From assembly GCF_017310645.1 (NCBI RefSeq), contig NZ_JAFLRH010000019.1, forward strand, positions 1 to 64,000: 64,000 bases of DNA. Direction: 5' to 3'. Positions 50,079 to 60,509 of this stretch are shown one piece after another (the stretch's first letter is position 1; the number at the start of each line of letters is the position of its first letter). Under the pieces are notes generated by a model that was not told the origin of the DNA, searched no databases, and saw only the letters and a program-made list of their open reading frames with translations. A program made the translations under genes and the position numbers. The DNA is from Paradesulfitobacterium ferrireducens (GTDB lineage Bacteria > Bacillota > Desulfitobacteriia > Desulfitobacteriales > Desulfitobacteriaceae).

Positions 50079-51407
50079 TTGGCGAAGGGGCTTGTGGTTG
50101 CCCGGGTGGAAGCGGGTGGAATTGCCGAAGAAATGGAAATTGCGCCTGGGGATAAAGTGCTGGCGGTAAGCGGCCAGGAACTTCGGGATATTATTGATTT
50201 TCAGTTCTTGACGGCAGATGAAGAGTTTACTATGCTGATCGAAAAGCCGGATGGAGAGGTATGGGAGATCGAGATCGAAAAAGACCCGGGAGAGTTTTTA
50301 GGGTTAGAGGTAGAAAAAGTCAGTGCAGGGGGTCTCAAATACTGCACCAACAACTGTGTATTCTGTTTTGTGGCGCAAATGCCTAAAGGAATGAGGCCCT
50401 CCCTATATGATAAAGATGATGATTACCGGCTTTCCTTAAGCCAAGGGAGCTTTGTGACGCTTTCCAATCTGTCCGAGGCGGAGTTTCAAAGAATCCTGGA
50501 TCTGCACTTAAGCCCTTTGTACATCTCTGTGCATGCCTGGAATCCTGAGGCCAGAGTCAGGCTGATGACCAATCAACGGGCCGGGGATGTGCCCACCCAG
50601 ATCCGGCGGCTGGCTGAAGCCGGCATTCTGATGCACACGCAGATTGTCTTGGTTCCCGGGTATAATGACGGGGAGGTGCTGCGTGACACCGTAACGCACC
50701 TGGGCAGCTTTTATCCCCAGGTTCAGTCGATTGCGGTGGTCCCGGTCGGACTGACAAAGTACCGGGAACGTCTCACTCCTTTGCGCCCGTTTACCGGCGC
50801 GGAGGCGCGTACCCTCCTTAAAGAGGGACACATGTGGCAGGATAGCTTTGCCCGTGAAACCGGACGCCGTCTGGTCTATTTTGCCGATGAGTTCTATGTC
50901 CTGGCCGGAGAGGAACTCCCGAAGGCTGAAGACTATGACGGCTTTCCCCAATTGGAAAACGGGGTGGGCATGGGAGCGAAGTTCCTGGCGGAGCTTGCCG
51001 AGGGCTGGGACCAGCTGCCGGCGGAAATTCCACCGCGCATGCTCCATCTTGTGACCGGTACGTCGGCTGCAAGCTTTTTCCATGAGCTTAAGCACAAGCT
51101 TGAAGCCAGGGTTCAAGGACTATCCCTTATTATCCACTCCATCCGCAATGATTTCTTCGGCAGCACGGTTACGGTCGCGGGACTTTTGACCGCTCAGGAC
51201 ATCGCTGCCCAGATCGAGGATCTTAAAGGGCAAGAATTTTTACTTCCAGAGATTATGCTGAAGCGGGATGAGGATATTTTCCTTGATGACCGCAGCGTGG
51301 GGTGGCTCGAGCAGAAGATCAACGGCCAAGCCGTCATTGTTGAAAATCATGGGCTCAGATTCTTGGAAGCACTGATTAGATCGAATACGGGGGGTGTAAA
51401 ACATTGA
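50079..51407 (+). CDS. DUF512 protein: PDZ domain plus radical-SAM-like Fe-S domain
   Basis: This 442-aa protein has an N-terminal PDZ-like segment ([20 protein letters not shown], about residues 11-30), a [10 protein letters not shown] cluster motif (C-x3-C-x2-C, about residues 90-99), [15 protein letters not shown], and a conserved C-terminal DUF512 domain. The family sits beside der in many Clostridia; the function is unknown. TTG 50079 follows GGAGGG. It overlaps der by 4 bp. Confidence 0.85.
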   Translation: MAKGLVVARVEAGGIAEEMEIAPGDKVLAVSGQELRDIIDFQFLTADEEFTMLIEKPDGEVWEIEIEKDPGEFLGLEVEKVSAGGLKYCTNNCVFCFVAQMPKGMRPSLYDKDDDYRLSLSQGSFVTLSNLSEAEFQRILDLHLSPLYISVHAWNPEARVRLMTNQRAGDVPTQIRRLAEAGILMHTQIVLVPGYNDGEVLRDTVTHLGSFYPQVQSIAVVPVGLTKYRERLTPLRPFTGAEARTLLKEGHMWQDSFARETGRRLVYFADEFYVLAGEELPKAEDYDGFPQLENGVGMGAKFLAELAEGWDQLPAEIPPRMLHLVTGTSAASFFHELKHKLEARVQGLSLIIHSIRNDFFGSTVTVAGLLTAQDIAAQIEDLKGQEFLLPEIMLKRDEDIFLDDRSVGWLEQKINGQAVIVENHGLRFLEALIRSNTGGVKH

Positions 51408-52744
51408 GTAAACCGGTCGTAGCCATCGTTGGCCGGCCAAATGTCGGCAAATCCACGCTTTTTAACCGGATTGCCGGGGGCATGGTCGCGATCGTTGAGA
51501 ATAAACCCGGAGTCACCCGCGACCGGCTCTACCGTGAGTCGGAGTGGCTGGGGCGCAAATTTACCTTAATTGATACCGGGGGGATTGAGTTTAAAGAAGA
51601 GACCACCCCGATATCCGCGCAAATCCGGCGGCAGGCTGAATTAGCCATAGAGGAAGCAGATGTTATAATTTTTTTGGTCGATGCCAAGGCCACTCTTACT
51701 CCGGATGATGAGATGATTGCCCGGACTTTGCGCCGTTCCGGTAAACCGGTGCTGCTGGCTGCCAATAAAGTCGAGAATTTTGCCAAGGCTGAAGCCGAGG
51801 GAGAATTATATGAGTTCTTGCAGCTTGGCCTGGGGGAACCGATCCCGATTTCAGCTGTCCACGGGATGAATACCGGGGATTTACTAGACGCGGTCGTCTC
51901 CCGCTTCCCGGAAGAAGATGAAGAGGAGTACGCTCCGGATGTTATCCGGATTGCGGTTATCGGCCGGCCCAATGTCGGGAAGTCCTCCTTGGTCAATAAA
52001 CTGATCGGCGAGGAACGGGTCATAGTAAGCAATATTCCGGGCACTACCCGGGATGCCATTGACACTCCCTTTACCTATGAAGGCAAAAGCTACGTGCTGA
52101 TCGATACTGCAGGCATGAGGCGCAAAGGGCGGATCGAGGAAGTGACGGAGTATTACAGCGTGGTGCGTTCCCTTAGGGCAGTGGACCGCTCGGATGTGAT
52201 TCTGATGCTGATCGACGCCCAGGAGGGGGTTACGGAACAGGACAAGAAAATTGCCGGATATGCGCATGAAGCCGGGAAAGGGATTGTCTTAATCGTTAAT
52301 AAATGGGATATTGTTGAAAAAGATGAAAAGACCATGAATAAGTTCGAGCGGCAAATCCGGGAAGAACTCGGGTTTATGCAATATGCTCCTACTCTTTTCA
52401 TCTCTGCCAAAACAGGGCAGCGGGTTAACAAAATTATTGAGCTGGTGGATTTTGTGGCCGAGCAGAATTCCACCCGGGTGGCCACGTCCACTTTAAACGG
52501 CCTGGTACGGGAGTGGGTGCACTTAAATCCGCCCCCTACGGATAAAGGCCAGCGCTTGAAAATCCTGTATCTGACTCAAGTGGGGGTAAAGCCGCCAACC
52601 TTTGTCTTCTTTGTGAATGATCCGGAACTGATGCATTTTTCTTACCGCAGGTATCTGGAAAACCAGCTGCGGCAAAGCTTCGGGTTTGAAGGGTCGCCCA
52701 TTCGCATTGTGGTGCGCCAAAGAGATGAGGAGAGGGAGAAGTAA
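51404..52744 (+). CDS. der: Ribosome-assembly GTPase Der (EngA)
   Basis: This 446-aa double-GTPase has two P-loops, [12 protein letters not shown] (about residues 10-21) and [12 protein letters not shown] (about 186-197), each with DTGG/DTAG and NKxE/NKWD motifs, and a C-terminal KH-like domain. It acts in 50S ribosome maturation. TTG start overlaps the DUF512 stop; the stop overlaps plsY. Confidence 0.95.
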   Translation: MSKPVVAIVGRPNVGKSTLFNRIAGGMVAIVENKPGVTRDRLYRESEWLGRKFTLIDTGGIEFKEETTPISAQIRRQAELAIEEADVIIFLVDAKATLTPDDEMIARTLRRSGKPVLLAANKVENFAKAEAEGELYEFLQLGLGEPIPISAVHGMNTGDLLDAVVSRFPEEDEEEYAPDVIRIAVIGRPNVGKSSLVNKLIGEERVIVSNIPGTTRDAIDTPFTYEGKSYVLIDTAGMRRKGRIEEVTEYYSVVRSLRAVDRSDVILMLIDAQEGVTEQDKKIAGYAHEAGKGIVLIVNKWDIVEKDEKTMNKFERQIREELGFMQYAPTLFISAKTGQRVNKIIELVDFVAEQNSTRVATSTLNGLVREWVHLNPPPTDKGQRLKILYLTQVGVKPPTFVFFVNDPELMHFSYRRYLENQLRQSFGFEGSPIRIVVRQRDEEREK

Positions 52745-53334
52745 TGGAGTACGCATTATTTGTGGTGGCGTATTTTCTGGGGGCGATTCCGTTTGCTTAC
52801 CTGGCCGGGCGTTTAAAGGGAGTTGATGTGCGCAAGGCCGGCAGCGGCAATATCGGGACGACCAATGCTTTCCGCCTGTTAGGAGCCAAATTGGGAATAG
52901 GGGTACTCCTTGGCGATGCGCTTAAAGGTGCCTTGGCAGCCTGGCTGACGTATCAGGCTTTTGGCTCCTGGGGCGGAATTATCGGAGGCCTTTTGGCGAT
53001 GACCGGACACAGCTGGAATCCTTTCTTTGGTTTTAAGCCAAGTGGAAAGGGTGTGGCTTCGGGTCTCGGAATTATTAGTGTCTTAATGCCAAAAATCACA
53101 TTGTTAGCCGTAACGTTATTCATTTTAGTAGTAGCAATCACTCGTTATGTTTCCTTGGGATCGGTAGTCGGAGCACTGACGGTGGCGATTTCCGTTTTTG
53201 TGTTGCCGGAGCCCCTGGCCTACCGGACGTTTGGCCTGGTTGCAGCCCTGGTTGTGGTTATCAGGCACCGTACAAATTTTCAACGGATCCTTAAAGGGAC
53301 AGAACATCGCTTTGGGAGTAAGAAAATTTCCTGA
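52744..53334 (+). CDS. plsY: Glycerol-3-phosphate acyltransferase PlsY
   Basis: This 196-aa, five-helix acyltransferase has [17 protein letters not shown] (about 31-47), [20 protein letters not shown], and the late [17 protein letters not shown] motif. It transfers acyl from acyl-phosphate to glycerol-3-phosphate. gpsA, which makes the glycerol-3-phosphate, follows after 12 bp. Confidence 0.95.
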   Translation: MEYALFVVAYFLGAIPFAYLAGRLKGVDVRKAGSGNIGTTNAFRLLGAKLGIGVLLGDALKGALAAWLTYQAFGSWGGIIGGLLAMTGHSWNPFFGFKPSGKGVASGLGIISVLMPKITLLAVTLFILVVAITRYVSLGSVVGALTVAISVFVLPEPLAYRTFGLVAALVVVIRHRTNFQRILKGTEHRFGSKKIS

Positions 53335-53346
53335 GGGGGTTAAGGG

Positions 53347-54366
53347 ATGGCCAAGATTGCGGTCTATGGAGCCGGCAGCTGGGGGACGGCCCTGGCGGTG
53401 ATGCTCTCAAAAGCCGGTCATGAGCTTACGCTCATTGGACGGAATCAGGAGCAAATCACCCAGATGCAAGAACGCCGGGAAAATACAAAATATTTACCGG
53501 GCGTGGAATTGCCGCCCGCACTCAAACTGACAACAGATGTGCAGGCTTTGGCGGCCGATCTCGTCATCTTTGCCGTGCCGTCGCACGGTGTGCGGGGAGC
53601 GGGGCGTTTAGCCAGGCCCTATGTCCGTGAAGGCAGTATTATTGTCAATACGGCTAAAGGGCTGGAGGAAGGTACGCACCTGCGCTTATCCCAAGTGCTG
53701 AGTCAGGAGCTTCCGGGGAACCGGGTAGCCGTTTTATCCGGACCGAGCCACGCGGAGGAAGTCGGGCGCGATATGCCGACAGCGGTGGTGGTTGCTTCGG
53801 ATTTGGATACGGCCGCGAGTGTGCAGGACCTGGTCATGACTCCGAACTTCCGGGTATATACCAATCCTGATCTGATCGGGGTTGAGCTGGGGGGCGCCTT
53901 AAAAAATGTCATTGCCCTTTGTACAGGAATTGCGGACGGTCTGGGATTTGGAGACAATACCATGGCAGCCCTGATGACCCGGGGCTTGGCCGAAATCGCC
54001 CGCCTCGGGGTGGCTATGGGGGGGCATCCCCTGACTTTTGCTGGTTTGGCCGGCATCGGGGATCTGATCGTGACTTGCACCAGCATGCATAGCCGCAACC
54101 GCCGTGCCGGGGTTGCCCTGGGTCAGGGCAAGCCGCTGGCCCAGGTTTTGGAAGAGGTGGGTATGGTCGTGGAAGGAGTGCGCACCACTAAAGTGGCCTA
54201 TGAACTGAGCCAGGATAAAGGCATTGCCATGCCAATCACGGAGCAGGCGTATAAGATCCTGAATGAAGGGGCTGACCTAAAGCAGGCGGTATCTGAACTC
54301 ATGCTGCGCGGCAAGCGCCATGAGATGGAGGAAGTGGCAGCGCTTACGCTGAGTAAGACTAAGTAA
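53347..54366 (+). CDS. gpsA: NAD(P)H-dependent glycerol-3-phosphate dehydrogenase
   Basis: This 339-aa enzyme has NAD fold GAGSWGTALAVMLSKAGH (about residues 8-25), LSGPSHAEEV, GGALKNVIALCTGIADGLG with the catalytic Lys, and RNRRAG. It reduces dihydroxyacetone phosphate to glycerol-3-phosphate for phospholipids. GAGGGGGTTAAGG precedes the ATG. Confidence 0.95.
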   Translation: MAKIAVYGAGSWGTALAVMLSKAGHELTLIGRNQEQITQMQERRENTKYLPGVELPPALKLTTDVQALAADLVIFAVPSHGVRGAGRLARPYVREGSIIVNTAKGLEEGTHLRLSQVLSQELPGNRVAVLSGPSHAEEVGRDMPTAVVVASDLDTAASVQDLVMTPNFRVYTNPDLIGVELGGALKNVIALCTGIADGLGFGDNTMAALMTRGLAEIARLGVAMGGHPLTFAGLAGIGDLIVTCTSMHSRNRRAGVALGQGKPLAQVLEEVGMVVEGVRTTKVAYELSQDKGIAMPITEQAYKILNEGADLKQAVSELMLRGKRHEMEEVAALTLSKTK

Positions 54367-54466
54367 AAGCTTATCCAGCTTAAATAGCCATAAACAATGG
54401 ATCCAAGCAAGATTCCTTGCCGAACAATTCTTAGCAATGATTAAGGCAATAAGGTTTAAGAAACGG

Positions 54467-54506
54467 AAAGCCATGGTAAATCCTGGCTTTCTCTTTTTTA
54501 CGAATA
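54467..54506 (+). terminator. Intrinsic terminator after gpsA
   Basis: AAAGCCA/TGGCTTT hairpin followed by CTCTTTTTTA. The rest of the 373-bp gap before spoIVA (54367-54739) should hold its sporulation (sigma E) promoter; I could not identify it with confidence, and I see no gene there. Confidence 0.65.
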
Positions 54507-54739
54507 TTTCGCTAAAACCGTGCGTAAATCTCAGAGAGTGAATACTTTTTTTAGGATTGTACAAAAGTTTCTTGCGCTTGCTTGGCATATTCCTCCAAGA
54601 AGATCAATATATTTATACTGCTTAATGTGCTAGTCCAGGCAGCCGATGATCATCAACCGATTAGGGGGTGGAAGGGAGATAAGGTGGGGACCCTTCCCCA
54701 ATTGTGGGACAGCACTCAAAAGGGAGGGAATATAGTAAG

Positions 54740-56224
54740 ATGGAAAAAGTGGACATTTTTAAAGATATCGCTGAACGCACCAATGGCGATATCTACCTCG
54801 GTGTCGTTGGGCCGGTCCGCACAGGGAAGTCCACCTTTATCAAACGTTTCATGGACCTCCTGGTTTTGCCCAATATTATGGACGTATTCGAGCGGGAGCG
54901 GGCGAAAGACGAGCTGCCGCAAAGCGGGGCAGGCCGGACGATCATGACCACCGAACCCAAATTCATTCCGTCGGAAGCGGTAGAAATTATCGTGAGAGAC
55001 GCGATCCACATGAATGTGCGCCTGGTAGACTGCGTCGGCTATGCGGTAGAGGGAGCGCTCGGCTATACCGATGAGGATGGGGAAGAGCCACGGATGGTGA
55101 ATACTCCTTGGAATGAGGAATCAATTCCATTCCAAGACGCGGCTGAGATTGGAACGCGCAAAGTAATTAATGATCATTCCACGATCGGAATCGTCATCAC
55201 GACGGATGGCTCAGTTACGGAAATCGGGCGGGAAGCCTACCTGGATGCTGAAGAACGGGTGATTGCCGAACTAAAACAGCTCGGGAAACCCTATGTTGTA
55301 GTGCTTAACACAACCAGGCCCTATGCCGAACATACCCTGGAACTCTGCCGCTCCCTGGAGGAGAAATATGGAGTGCCGGTGCTTTCTGTTGATTGTCAGG
55401 AAATGACGACGGAAGATATTATGCAGATTCTGGAAGAGGTTCTCTATGAATTCCCAGTGGCCGAAGTAAATATTGAGCTGCCCAAGTGGGTTGAAGAATT
55501 AGACCAGAGCCACCCCGTGCGTGCCAGCTTTGAAGCGACCGTACGTCAGGCTGTGGAGGAGATTCAAAGGCTGAGGGATATCGACAGTGCTCTGGACGCT
55601 CTGGCTGAATGCCCTCATGCCCAAGACGTTGTGCTTAAGGAAATGAATCTCGGGACAGGGATCGCCAATATTGAAATGACAGCCATTGACGGCCTCTTTA
55701 AGAAAGTCTTGCAAGAACTTACGGGTGTCGATATTGACGGAGAACACAATCTGATGCGCATGGTGATAGACTACAGCAAAGCCAAGCGCGAGTGGGACAA
55801 AATCTCCTCAGCGATTGAGGAAGTTCAGACCAATGGCTACGGTGTAGTAACCCCACAACTGGAGGAAATGTTCCTGGATGAGCCTGAGCTGGTAAAACAA
55901 GGCGGCCATTATGGAATCAAGCTTAAAGCCAGCGCTCCCTCTCTGCACATCCTGCGTGCAGATGTGACCACGGAGATTACTCCTTTGATCGGTACGGAAA
56001 AACAGGCCGAAGAACTGGTGCGCTATATTCTGGATGAGTTTGAGAGCGATCCGAAGAAGGTTTGGGAATCCAATATTTTCGGCAAATCTCTCCACGACCT
56101 GGTGCGCGAAGGCATTCAGAATAAGCTCTACCGTATGCCGGAAAACGCCCAGCATAAGCTTCAGGATACCCTCCAGCGCATTGTAAACGACGGCAACGGC
56201 GGCTTGATCTGTATCATTATCTGA
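54740..56224 (+). CDS. spoIVA: Stage IV sporulation protein A (spore coat basement ATPase)
   Basis: This 494-aa protein has the SpoIVA N-terminus (VDIFKDIAERTNGDIYLGVV), Walker A GPVRTGKSTF (about residues 22-31), PKFIPSEAVEI, and the C-terminal GGLICIII. It polymerises around the forespore to anchor the coat. ATG 54740 after GGGAGGGAA gives the family length. Its presence shows that the organism is an endospore former. Confidence 0.96.
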   Translation: MEKVDIFKDIAERTNGDIYLGVVGPVRTGKSTFIKRFMDLLVLPNIMDVFERERAKDELPQSGAGRTIMTTEPKFIPSEAVEIIVRDAIHMNVRLVDCVGYAVEGALGYTDEDGEEPRMVNTPWNEESIPFQDAAEIGTRKVINDHSTIGIVITTDGSVTEIGREAYLDAEERVIAELKQLGKPYVVVLNTTRPYAEHTLELCRSLEEKYGVPVLSVDCQEMTTEDIMQILEEVLYEFPVAEVNIELPKWVEELDQSHPVRASFEATVRQAVEEIQRLRDIDSALDALAECPHAQDVVLKEMNLGTGIANIEMTAIDGLFKKVLQELTGVDIDGEHNLMRMVIDYSKAKREWDKISSAIEEVQTNGYGVVTPQLEEMFLDEPELVKQGGHYGIKLKASAPSLHILRADVTTEITPLIGTEKQAEELVRYILDEFESDPKKVWESNIFGKSLHDLVREGIQNKLYRMPENAQHKLQDTLQRIVNDGNGGLICIII

Positions 56225-56246
56225 GGTATTGCTTTTAAGTAGAATT

Positions 56247-56281
56247 CAGTAGTCAGTAGTCAGGAGTCAGGAGTCAGTAGG
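56247..56281 (+). repeat. CAGTAGT/CAGGAGT heptamer repeats
   Basis: Five consecutive 7-bp units (CAGTAGT, CAGTAGT, CAGGAGT, CAGGAGT, CAGTAGG) lie in the spacer after spoIVA. They are of the same family as the coding repeat at 49994. Confidence 0.85.
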
Positions 56282-56285
56282 AGAT

Positions 56286-56332
56286 AAAAGAGTTGTCTAA
56301 ATGAAAAAATTAGACGACTCTTTTCTTTTTCT
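56286..56332 (+). terminator. Intrinsic terminator after spoIVA
   Basis: AAAAGAGTTGTCTAA / TTAGACGACTCTTTT is a long stem followed by CTTTTTCTC. Confidence 0.75.
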
Positions 56333-56448
56333 CTAATAATTATTCTACTCCAATTTTTCTTCACAAAATCTTAAAAACTTCCTGAGAATGTTTACATATT
56401 TGGACGTTATAATAATGTTAATTGCTTGTATGAAAGTAGGTATCAGAC

Positions 56449-57138
56449 ATGGAACCTAAAATACTGTTGGTTGACGATGAACCGGAAATTCAGTCCCTAG
56501 TGCGCGATTATTTAGAACGTGAGGGTTTTCGCGTCTTAACGGCCTCCGGCGGATTGGAAGCAATGCACTTATTTGAAACGGATGCTCCGGACTTGATCGT
56601 TTTGGATTGGATGCTGCCGGACATGAGTGGATTGGAAATATGCAAAACATTGCGCAAGACCAGCTCGATCCCCATTATTATGTTGACGGCCAAGTCTGAA
56701 GAAGTGGACCGGGTGCTCGGGCTTGAGGTTGGGGCGGATGACTATATCGTAAAGCCCTTCAGTTTGCGCGAAATGCTGGCCCGTATCCGCAGTGCACTCC
56801 GCCGTTCCGGCATCGATAAAACAGATGTACCTCAGAATCTGGTGCGAGGGGAATTGAATATTGATCCTCTCAGCCACCGGGTTTGGAAAAGAGGTGAAGA
56901 AGTTCAGTTAACCCGCACGGAATTTAATATTTTGCAAGTGCTCGCAGCCCGTCCGGGTATTGCATACAGCCGGTTGCAGCTTCTGAGCCGGGCTATGGGG
57001 GAAGAGTATTTGAATTACGAACGCTCAATTGATACGCATATATCTAACCTGCGTAAAAAAATTGAGGACAACCCTGCCGAGCCTGTTTATATTCAGACGG
57101 TGTTCGGGGTTGGATATAGGTTTGGTGACGTGCGGTGA
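56449..57138 (+). CDS. OmpR/PhoB-family response regulator
   Basis: This 229-aa regulator has receiver acidic pair VDDEPE (about residues 6-11), phospho-acceptor Asp in LDWMLPDMSG, Lys in IVKPFSL, and a C-terminal winged helix with RTEFNILQVL and the GVGYRFG end. It overlaps the kinase gene. The efflux genes that follow are its likely targets. Confidence 0.93.
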   Translation: MEPKILLVDDEPEIQSLVRDYLEREGFRVLTASGGLEAMHLFETDAPDLIVLDWMLPDMSGLEICKTLRKTSSIPIIMLTAKSEEVDRVLGLEVGADDYIVKPFSLREMLARIRSALRRSGIDKTDVPQNLVRGELNIDPLSHRVWKRGEEVQLTRTEFNILQVLAARPGIAYSRLQLLSRAMGEEYLNYERSIDTHISNLRKKIEDNPAEPVYIQTVFGVGYRFGDVR

Positions 57139-58667
57139 CCTTAAAACGCAAGTTCTTAATTGCTTTAATCGGCATGGTTGTCTTTATGTCCTTGGTGTTC
57201 GCGGCCATTTCTTTGACGTCCGTGGAATTTCTCATGGGGCACGCCGTCACTTACGTGCAGCAAGGGTTTAATCAACAATGGAACAGCTGGCTTTCCTCTT
57301 ATTATTCGGAACATCAAAGTTGGGACCATGTCCAAGATTATGTCCTGCGCCTTATGGAAGATTCCGACCGCCGGGAACTGGCGGTTGAGCGCAACAGCGA
57401 CAGGCTTTATGTCTTCGATCTGGAGCATAAAATCGTGGCAAGTTCCCGGCCAAGTGAGGTAGGTAAAAGTCTCGCGGACTTGCCCCAAACGTCCAGACTT
57501 ACTGGGCATTTGTCGGAAGTTAAGGTCGGAAACCAGACCGTGGGTTATTTTTGGCTGGATGACAAGCTGGTTGTGCGCCAGAGCCGGTTAGCCCGCTCAG
57601 TCGGACGTACGATCATCAATTCCATGATTGTGGGACTGGTTCTAACTACGATTTTGGCCTTAATTCTGGGTATTATTCTGACCAGCCGCTTCACAGAACC
57701 ATTGCGTAATTTAACAGAGGCGGTCAAGAAAGTGGCTAAAGGAGACTTAAGTACGAGGCTTAAGGTAAAAGCGAAGGGCAAAGACGATATTGCCATGCTG
57801 AGTCATGCGTTTAATCAAATGACTGAACAGTTGGCCCGCAATGAGGAAGTAAGGCGCAACATGGTCGCTGATATTGCACATGAGCTGCGTACTCCGCTGG
57901 CGGTAATTTTCGGCAAGCTTGAATCTCTTCAGGACGGGGTATTGCCGATGAGCCCTGAAACCCTGCTCCCGATTCAGGATGAAACCATCAGATTAACCCG
58001 CTTGGTTCAGGACTTGCAACAGTTAAGCCTGGCTGAAGCGGGAAAATTGCCGCTTCACCTTGTTCAGGTGGATATTGCGAACATTTTAAGCCGGATCTTA
58101 GAACAGTTTGCCATTGAATTTGAGACCCGGCAGATTGAACAATCTTTTATTATCAATCCGGACCAAACTTATGCGGCAGAGGCTGATCCTGATCGCCTGA
58201 CCCAGGTTTTTGTCAATCTCATCGGGAATGCATTGCTGCATACTCCCCCGGGAGGACGAATCAGTGTCAGTGTCAGTCAAGAATCTGATCTTACCTTGCC
58301 GGAGGCCAAATCAGGGACCGGTACGAATGTCAGGGACAAACTCGCCCGCCGCAGTGGTAATAAGAATCAGGAGCAAAGGAGCACTGACTCAGAGTTTTCT
58401 CTTCCAAAACCAGAAAACAGGGAATGGATAAAAGTCAGCATCCAAGATACAGGGGTTGGCATTCCGGAAGAAGAACTTACTCATATTTTTGACCGGTTTT
58501 ACCGGGTCGACCGGGCACGGGGGCGGGAAACCGGCGGCACCGGGCTTGGCCTGGCCATAGCAAAGGAATTTGTGCAGGCTCACGGCGGCAGAATCGAAGT
58601 TGTAAGCAAGCTCGGAGAAGGTGCTTGTTTTACAGTATATCTACCTATAAAGACTAAGAAATCCTAG
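57135..58667 (+). CDS. Membrane sensor histidine kinase
   Basis: This 510-aa kinase has TM1 at about residues 7-28, an extracytoplasmic sensor of about 130 residues, TM2 at about 155-178, HAMP, the phospho-His in MVADIAHELRTPLAVI, and ATP-site boxes NLIGNALLHTPPGG, DTGVGIPEEEL and GGTGLGLAIAKEF. Between the N and D boxes it has a polar insert of about 45 residues. GTG 57135 overlaps the regulator's stop (GTGA). Confidence 0.92.
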   Translation: MTLKRKFLIALIGMVVFMSLVFAAISLTSVEFLMGHAVTYVQQGFNQQWNSWLSSYYSEHQSWDHVQDYVLRLMEDSDRRELAVERNSDRLYVFDLEHKIVASSRPSEVGKSLADLPQTSRLTGHLSEVKVGNQTVGYFWLDDKLVVRQSRLARSVGRTIINSMIVGLVLTTILALILGIILTSRFTEPLRNLTEAVKKVAKGDLSTRLKVKAKGKDDIAMLSHAFNQMTEQLARNEEVRRNMVADIAHELRTPLAVIFGKLESLQDGVLPMSPETLLPIQDETIRLTRLVQDLQQLSLAEAGKLPLHLVQVDIANILSRILEQFAIEFETRQIEQSFIINPDQTYAAEADPDRLTQVFVNLIGNALLHTPPGGRISVSVSQESDLTLPEAKSGTGTNVRDKLARRSGNKNQEQRSTDSEFSLPKPENREWIKVSIQDTGVGIPEEELTHIFDRFYRVDRARGRETGGTGLGLAIAKEFVQAHGGRIEVVSKLGEGACFTVYLPIKTKKS

Positions 58668-58690
58668 ATCATAGAAGAGGAGATTGGGTC

Positions 58691-60310
58691 ATGAAAAGAA
58701 AGTGGATAATCTTGGGCGTTGCTGCCGTCGTGATTGTGGGTGGCGGTTTCTGGGGCTACAGTAAGCTCACCGCCAAACCGGCTGCGGCTTCCGCCATCAC
58801 AGGGAATGCCCGCATCGGTGATGTGCAGAAAGTAATTACTGCCACAGGTAGTGTGAAGTATCCGGAGTTAATCCCTTTGACATTCCAACAAGGGGGTAAA
58901 TTGGTGGTACTGAATGCCAAAGTAGGAGACAAAGTGACCCAAGGGCAAGTTTTGGCGCAGTTGGAAACGGACAGTCTGCAGTTAAATGTCAATCAGGCCC
59001 GGGCCAATCTGGCAATCGCACAGGCTAAATTAAAACAAACCCTGGGTTCGGCTGACTCTTCGGTCTATTCCACTTTGGCCACAGCTCAGCAGAATTTGAG
59101 CCAAGCGACCCAGAATCTCGCTACAGCCAGACAGAATGCTGATCCCGGTATCTTAAACAATAATGTCAGTATGGCTAAACAAAATCTTACTCAGGCCGGA
59201 AATGACCTCGCAGCTGCCCAACAGGCGGGAGATGCCGCCCAGATTCAAGGGGCTCAGGGCAAGCTTGCACAGGCCCAGCAGAACTTAACCATTGCGGAAA
59301 GCGAACTAAACGGGGGAGCGGCTCAGGCTTTGGCTGCCGCCGAGGCTCAGTATACCGCAGCCCAGGCTAAGCTTAGGGAAGCTCAGGAACAGGTAACCCA
59401 GTATGAACAGGGCCAACCGTCTGCCGATGTCTTGTCGGCCCAGGCCAGTGTGGCCCAGGCTGAAAGCAGTTTGGCCACGGCCCAGACCAATCTGGACAAT
59501 GCGATCATTAAGGCGCCTGCCGATGGCGTGATAACCTCTGTCAGCGTGGAAAACAATCAAAACGTTGATAATAAAACAGCAATCATGACTTTGGCTGCAG
59601 ACTCCGGGAATTTCCAAGTGGATACGGTGATCGATCAGGCTGACATCGCCCAGATACAGAACGGCCAAAAGGCTGACATTACCCTTGACACCGCTCCCAA
59701 CGTGCATATCAGCGGTACCGTGACTTCAGTGGATTTGCAAGGCACGACTACGCAAAATGTCACAACCTATAAGGCGGAGATTCAGCTTGATCAATCTTCT
59801 GATCTTCTACGGGCGGGCATGAATGTCAATGTCGGGATTGTCCTGGCCGAAGCGAAAAATGTGCTCACCATTCCCAGCGAAGCGGTGAGAAGAATAGGCG
59901 AGCGCACGATGGTCTTAGTTCCGGGTGCAGCGCCCAACGGAGCGGGTGCAGGGGGTGCGGGAGTGCCAAGCAGCGGTGGAAATGCCAATAGGCGAGGCGG
60001 CCAAGCTTCCGGAACTCAAGACCAACAAGGCCAACAAGGCCAACAAAGAAATACAGGAGCTCAATCTGGGGCATGGTCTGGAGCGGCCGCCATCCCGGCC
60101 GGAATTGAAGCTCATCTAGTTCCGGTTGAGATTGGGTTGGACGATGGCACCAATGCCGAAGTGAAAAGCGGTTTGACTGACGGTCAAGAAATCATTGTCG
60201 GAGTGCGTTCTACCAGTACTACAAACACCAGCCGACCGGCTTCAGGGCTTCCGGGAACAGGAGGCGGCGGACAGAACAGTTTGGGACAGTTTAACCGTGC
60301 CCTTCGCTAA
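58691..60310 (+). CDS. MacA/HlyD-type efflux periplasmic adaptor
   Basis: This 539-aa membrane-fusion protein has an N-terminal membrane anchor (residues 5-25), a lipoyl-like half (VGDKVTQGQVLAQLETDSLQ), a long Gln/Ala-rich coiled coil (about residues 100-265), a second lipoyl half and a beta-barrel domain. A Gly/Gln-rich low-complexity insert (about residues 415-465, including QGQQGQQ) carries a 9-bp tandem DNA repeat. Partners are the ATPase and permease downstream. Confidence 0.87.
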   Translation: MKRKWIILGVAAVVIVGGGFWGYSKLTAKPAAASAITGNARIGDVQKVITATGSVKYPELIPLTFQQGGKLVVLNAKVGDKVTQGQVLAQLETDSLQLNVNQARANLAIAQAKLKQTLGSADSSVYSTLATAQQNLSQATQNLATARQNADPGILNNNVSMAKQNLTQAGNDLAAAQQAGDAAQIQGAQGKLAQAQQNLTIAESELNGGAAQALAAAEAQYTAAQAKLREAQEQVTQYEQGQPSADVLSAQASVAQAESSLATAQTNLDNAIIKAPADGVITSVSVENNQNVDNKTAIMTLAADSGNFQVDTVIDQADIAQIQNGQKADITLDTAPNVHISGTVTSVDLQGTTTQNVTTYKAEIQLDQSSDLLRAGMNVNVGIVLAEAKNVLTIPSEAVRRIGERTMVLVPGAAPNGAGAGGAGVPSSGGNANRRGGQASGTQDQQGQQGQQRNTGAQSGAWSGAAAIPAGIEAHLVPVEIGLDDGTNAEVKSGLTDGQEIIVGVRSTSTTNTSRPASGLPGTGGGGQNSLGQFNRALR

Positions 60311-60328
60311 CGGGGATAAAGGAAACTT

Positions 60329-60458
60329 ACTTCAGATGGGGTTTTAACCCCCGATAGTTCCGGTGGAACTATCGCACTTGTTCCTGAAGTTTAGTTGAAC
60401 TTATCCAGGGGCTTATCGCCACTTATCTCCCACTTTAAGAGTGGGAGTCTTAGTGGCG
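60329..60458 (+). other. Highly structured RNA-like element between the adaptor and ATPase genes
   Basis: ACTTCAG (60329)/CTGAAGT (60384) enclose two further stems, GGGGTT/AACCCC (60338-60351) and CGATAGTTCC/GGAACTATCG (60352-60374), a three-way junction. A second nested structure follows: CGCCACT/AGTGGCG (60417/60452) around CTCCCACT/AGTGGGAG. Such stacked hairpins resemble IS200/IS605 right ends (guide-RNA scaffolds), but no transposase or TnpB is present. It might instead be a cis-regulatory leader. Confidence 0.5.
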
Positions 60459-60509
60459 GTTAGCCATCGGATAAACTGCTCTGGGTTTGAGGCGGAAGGG
60501 GGAGGGAAT

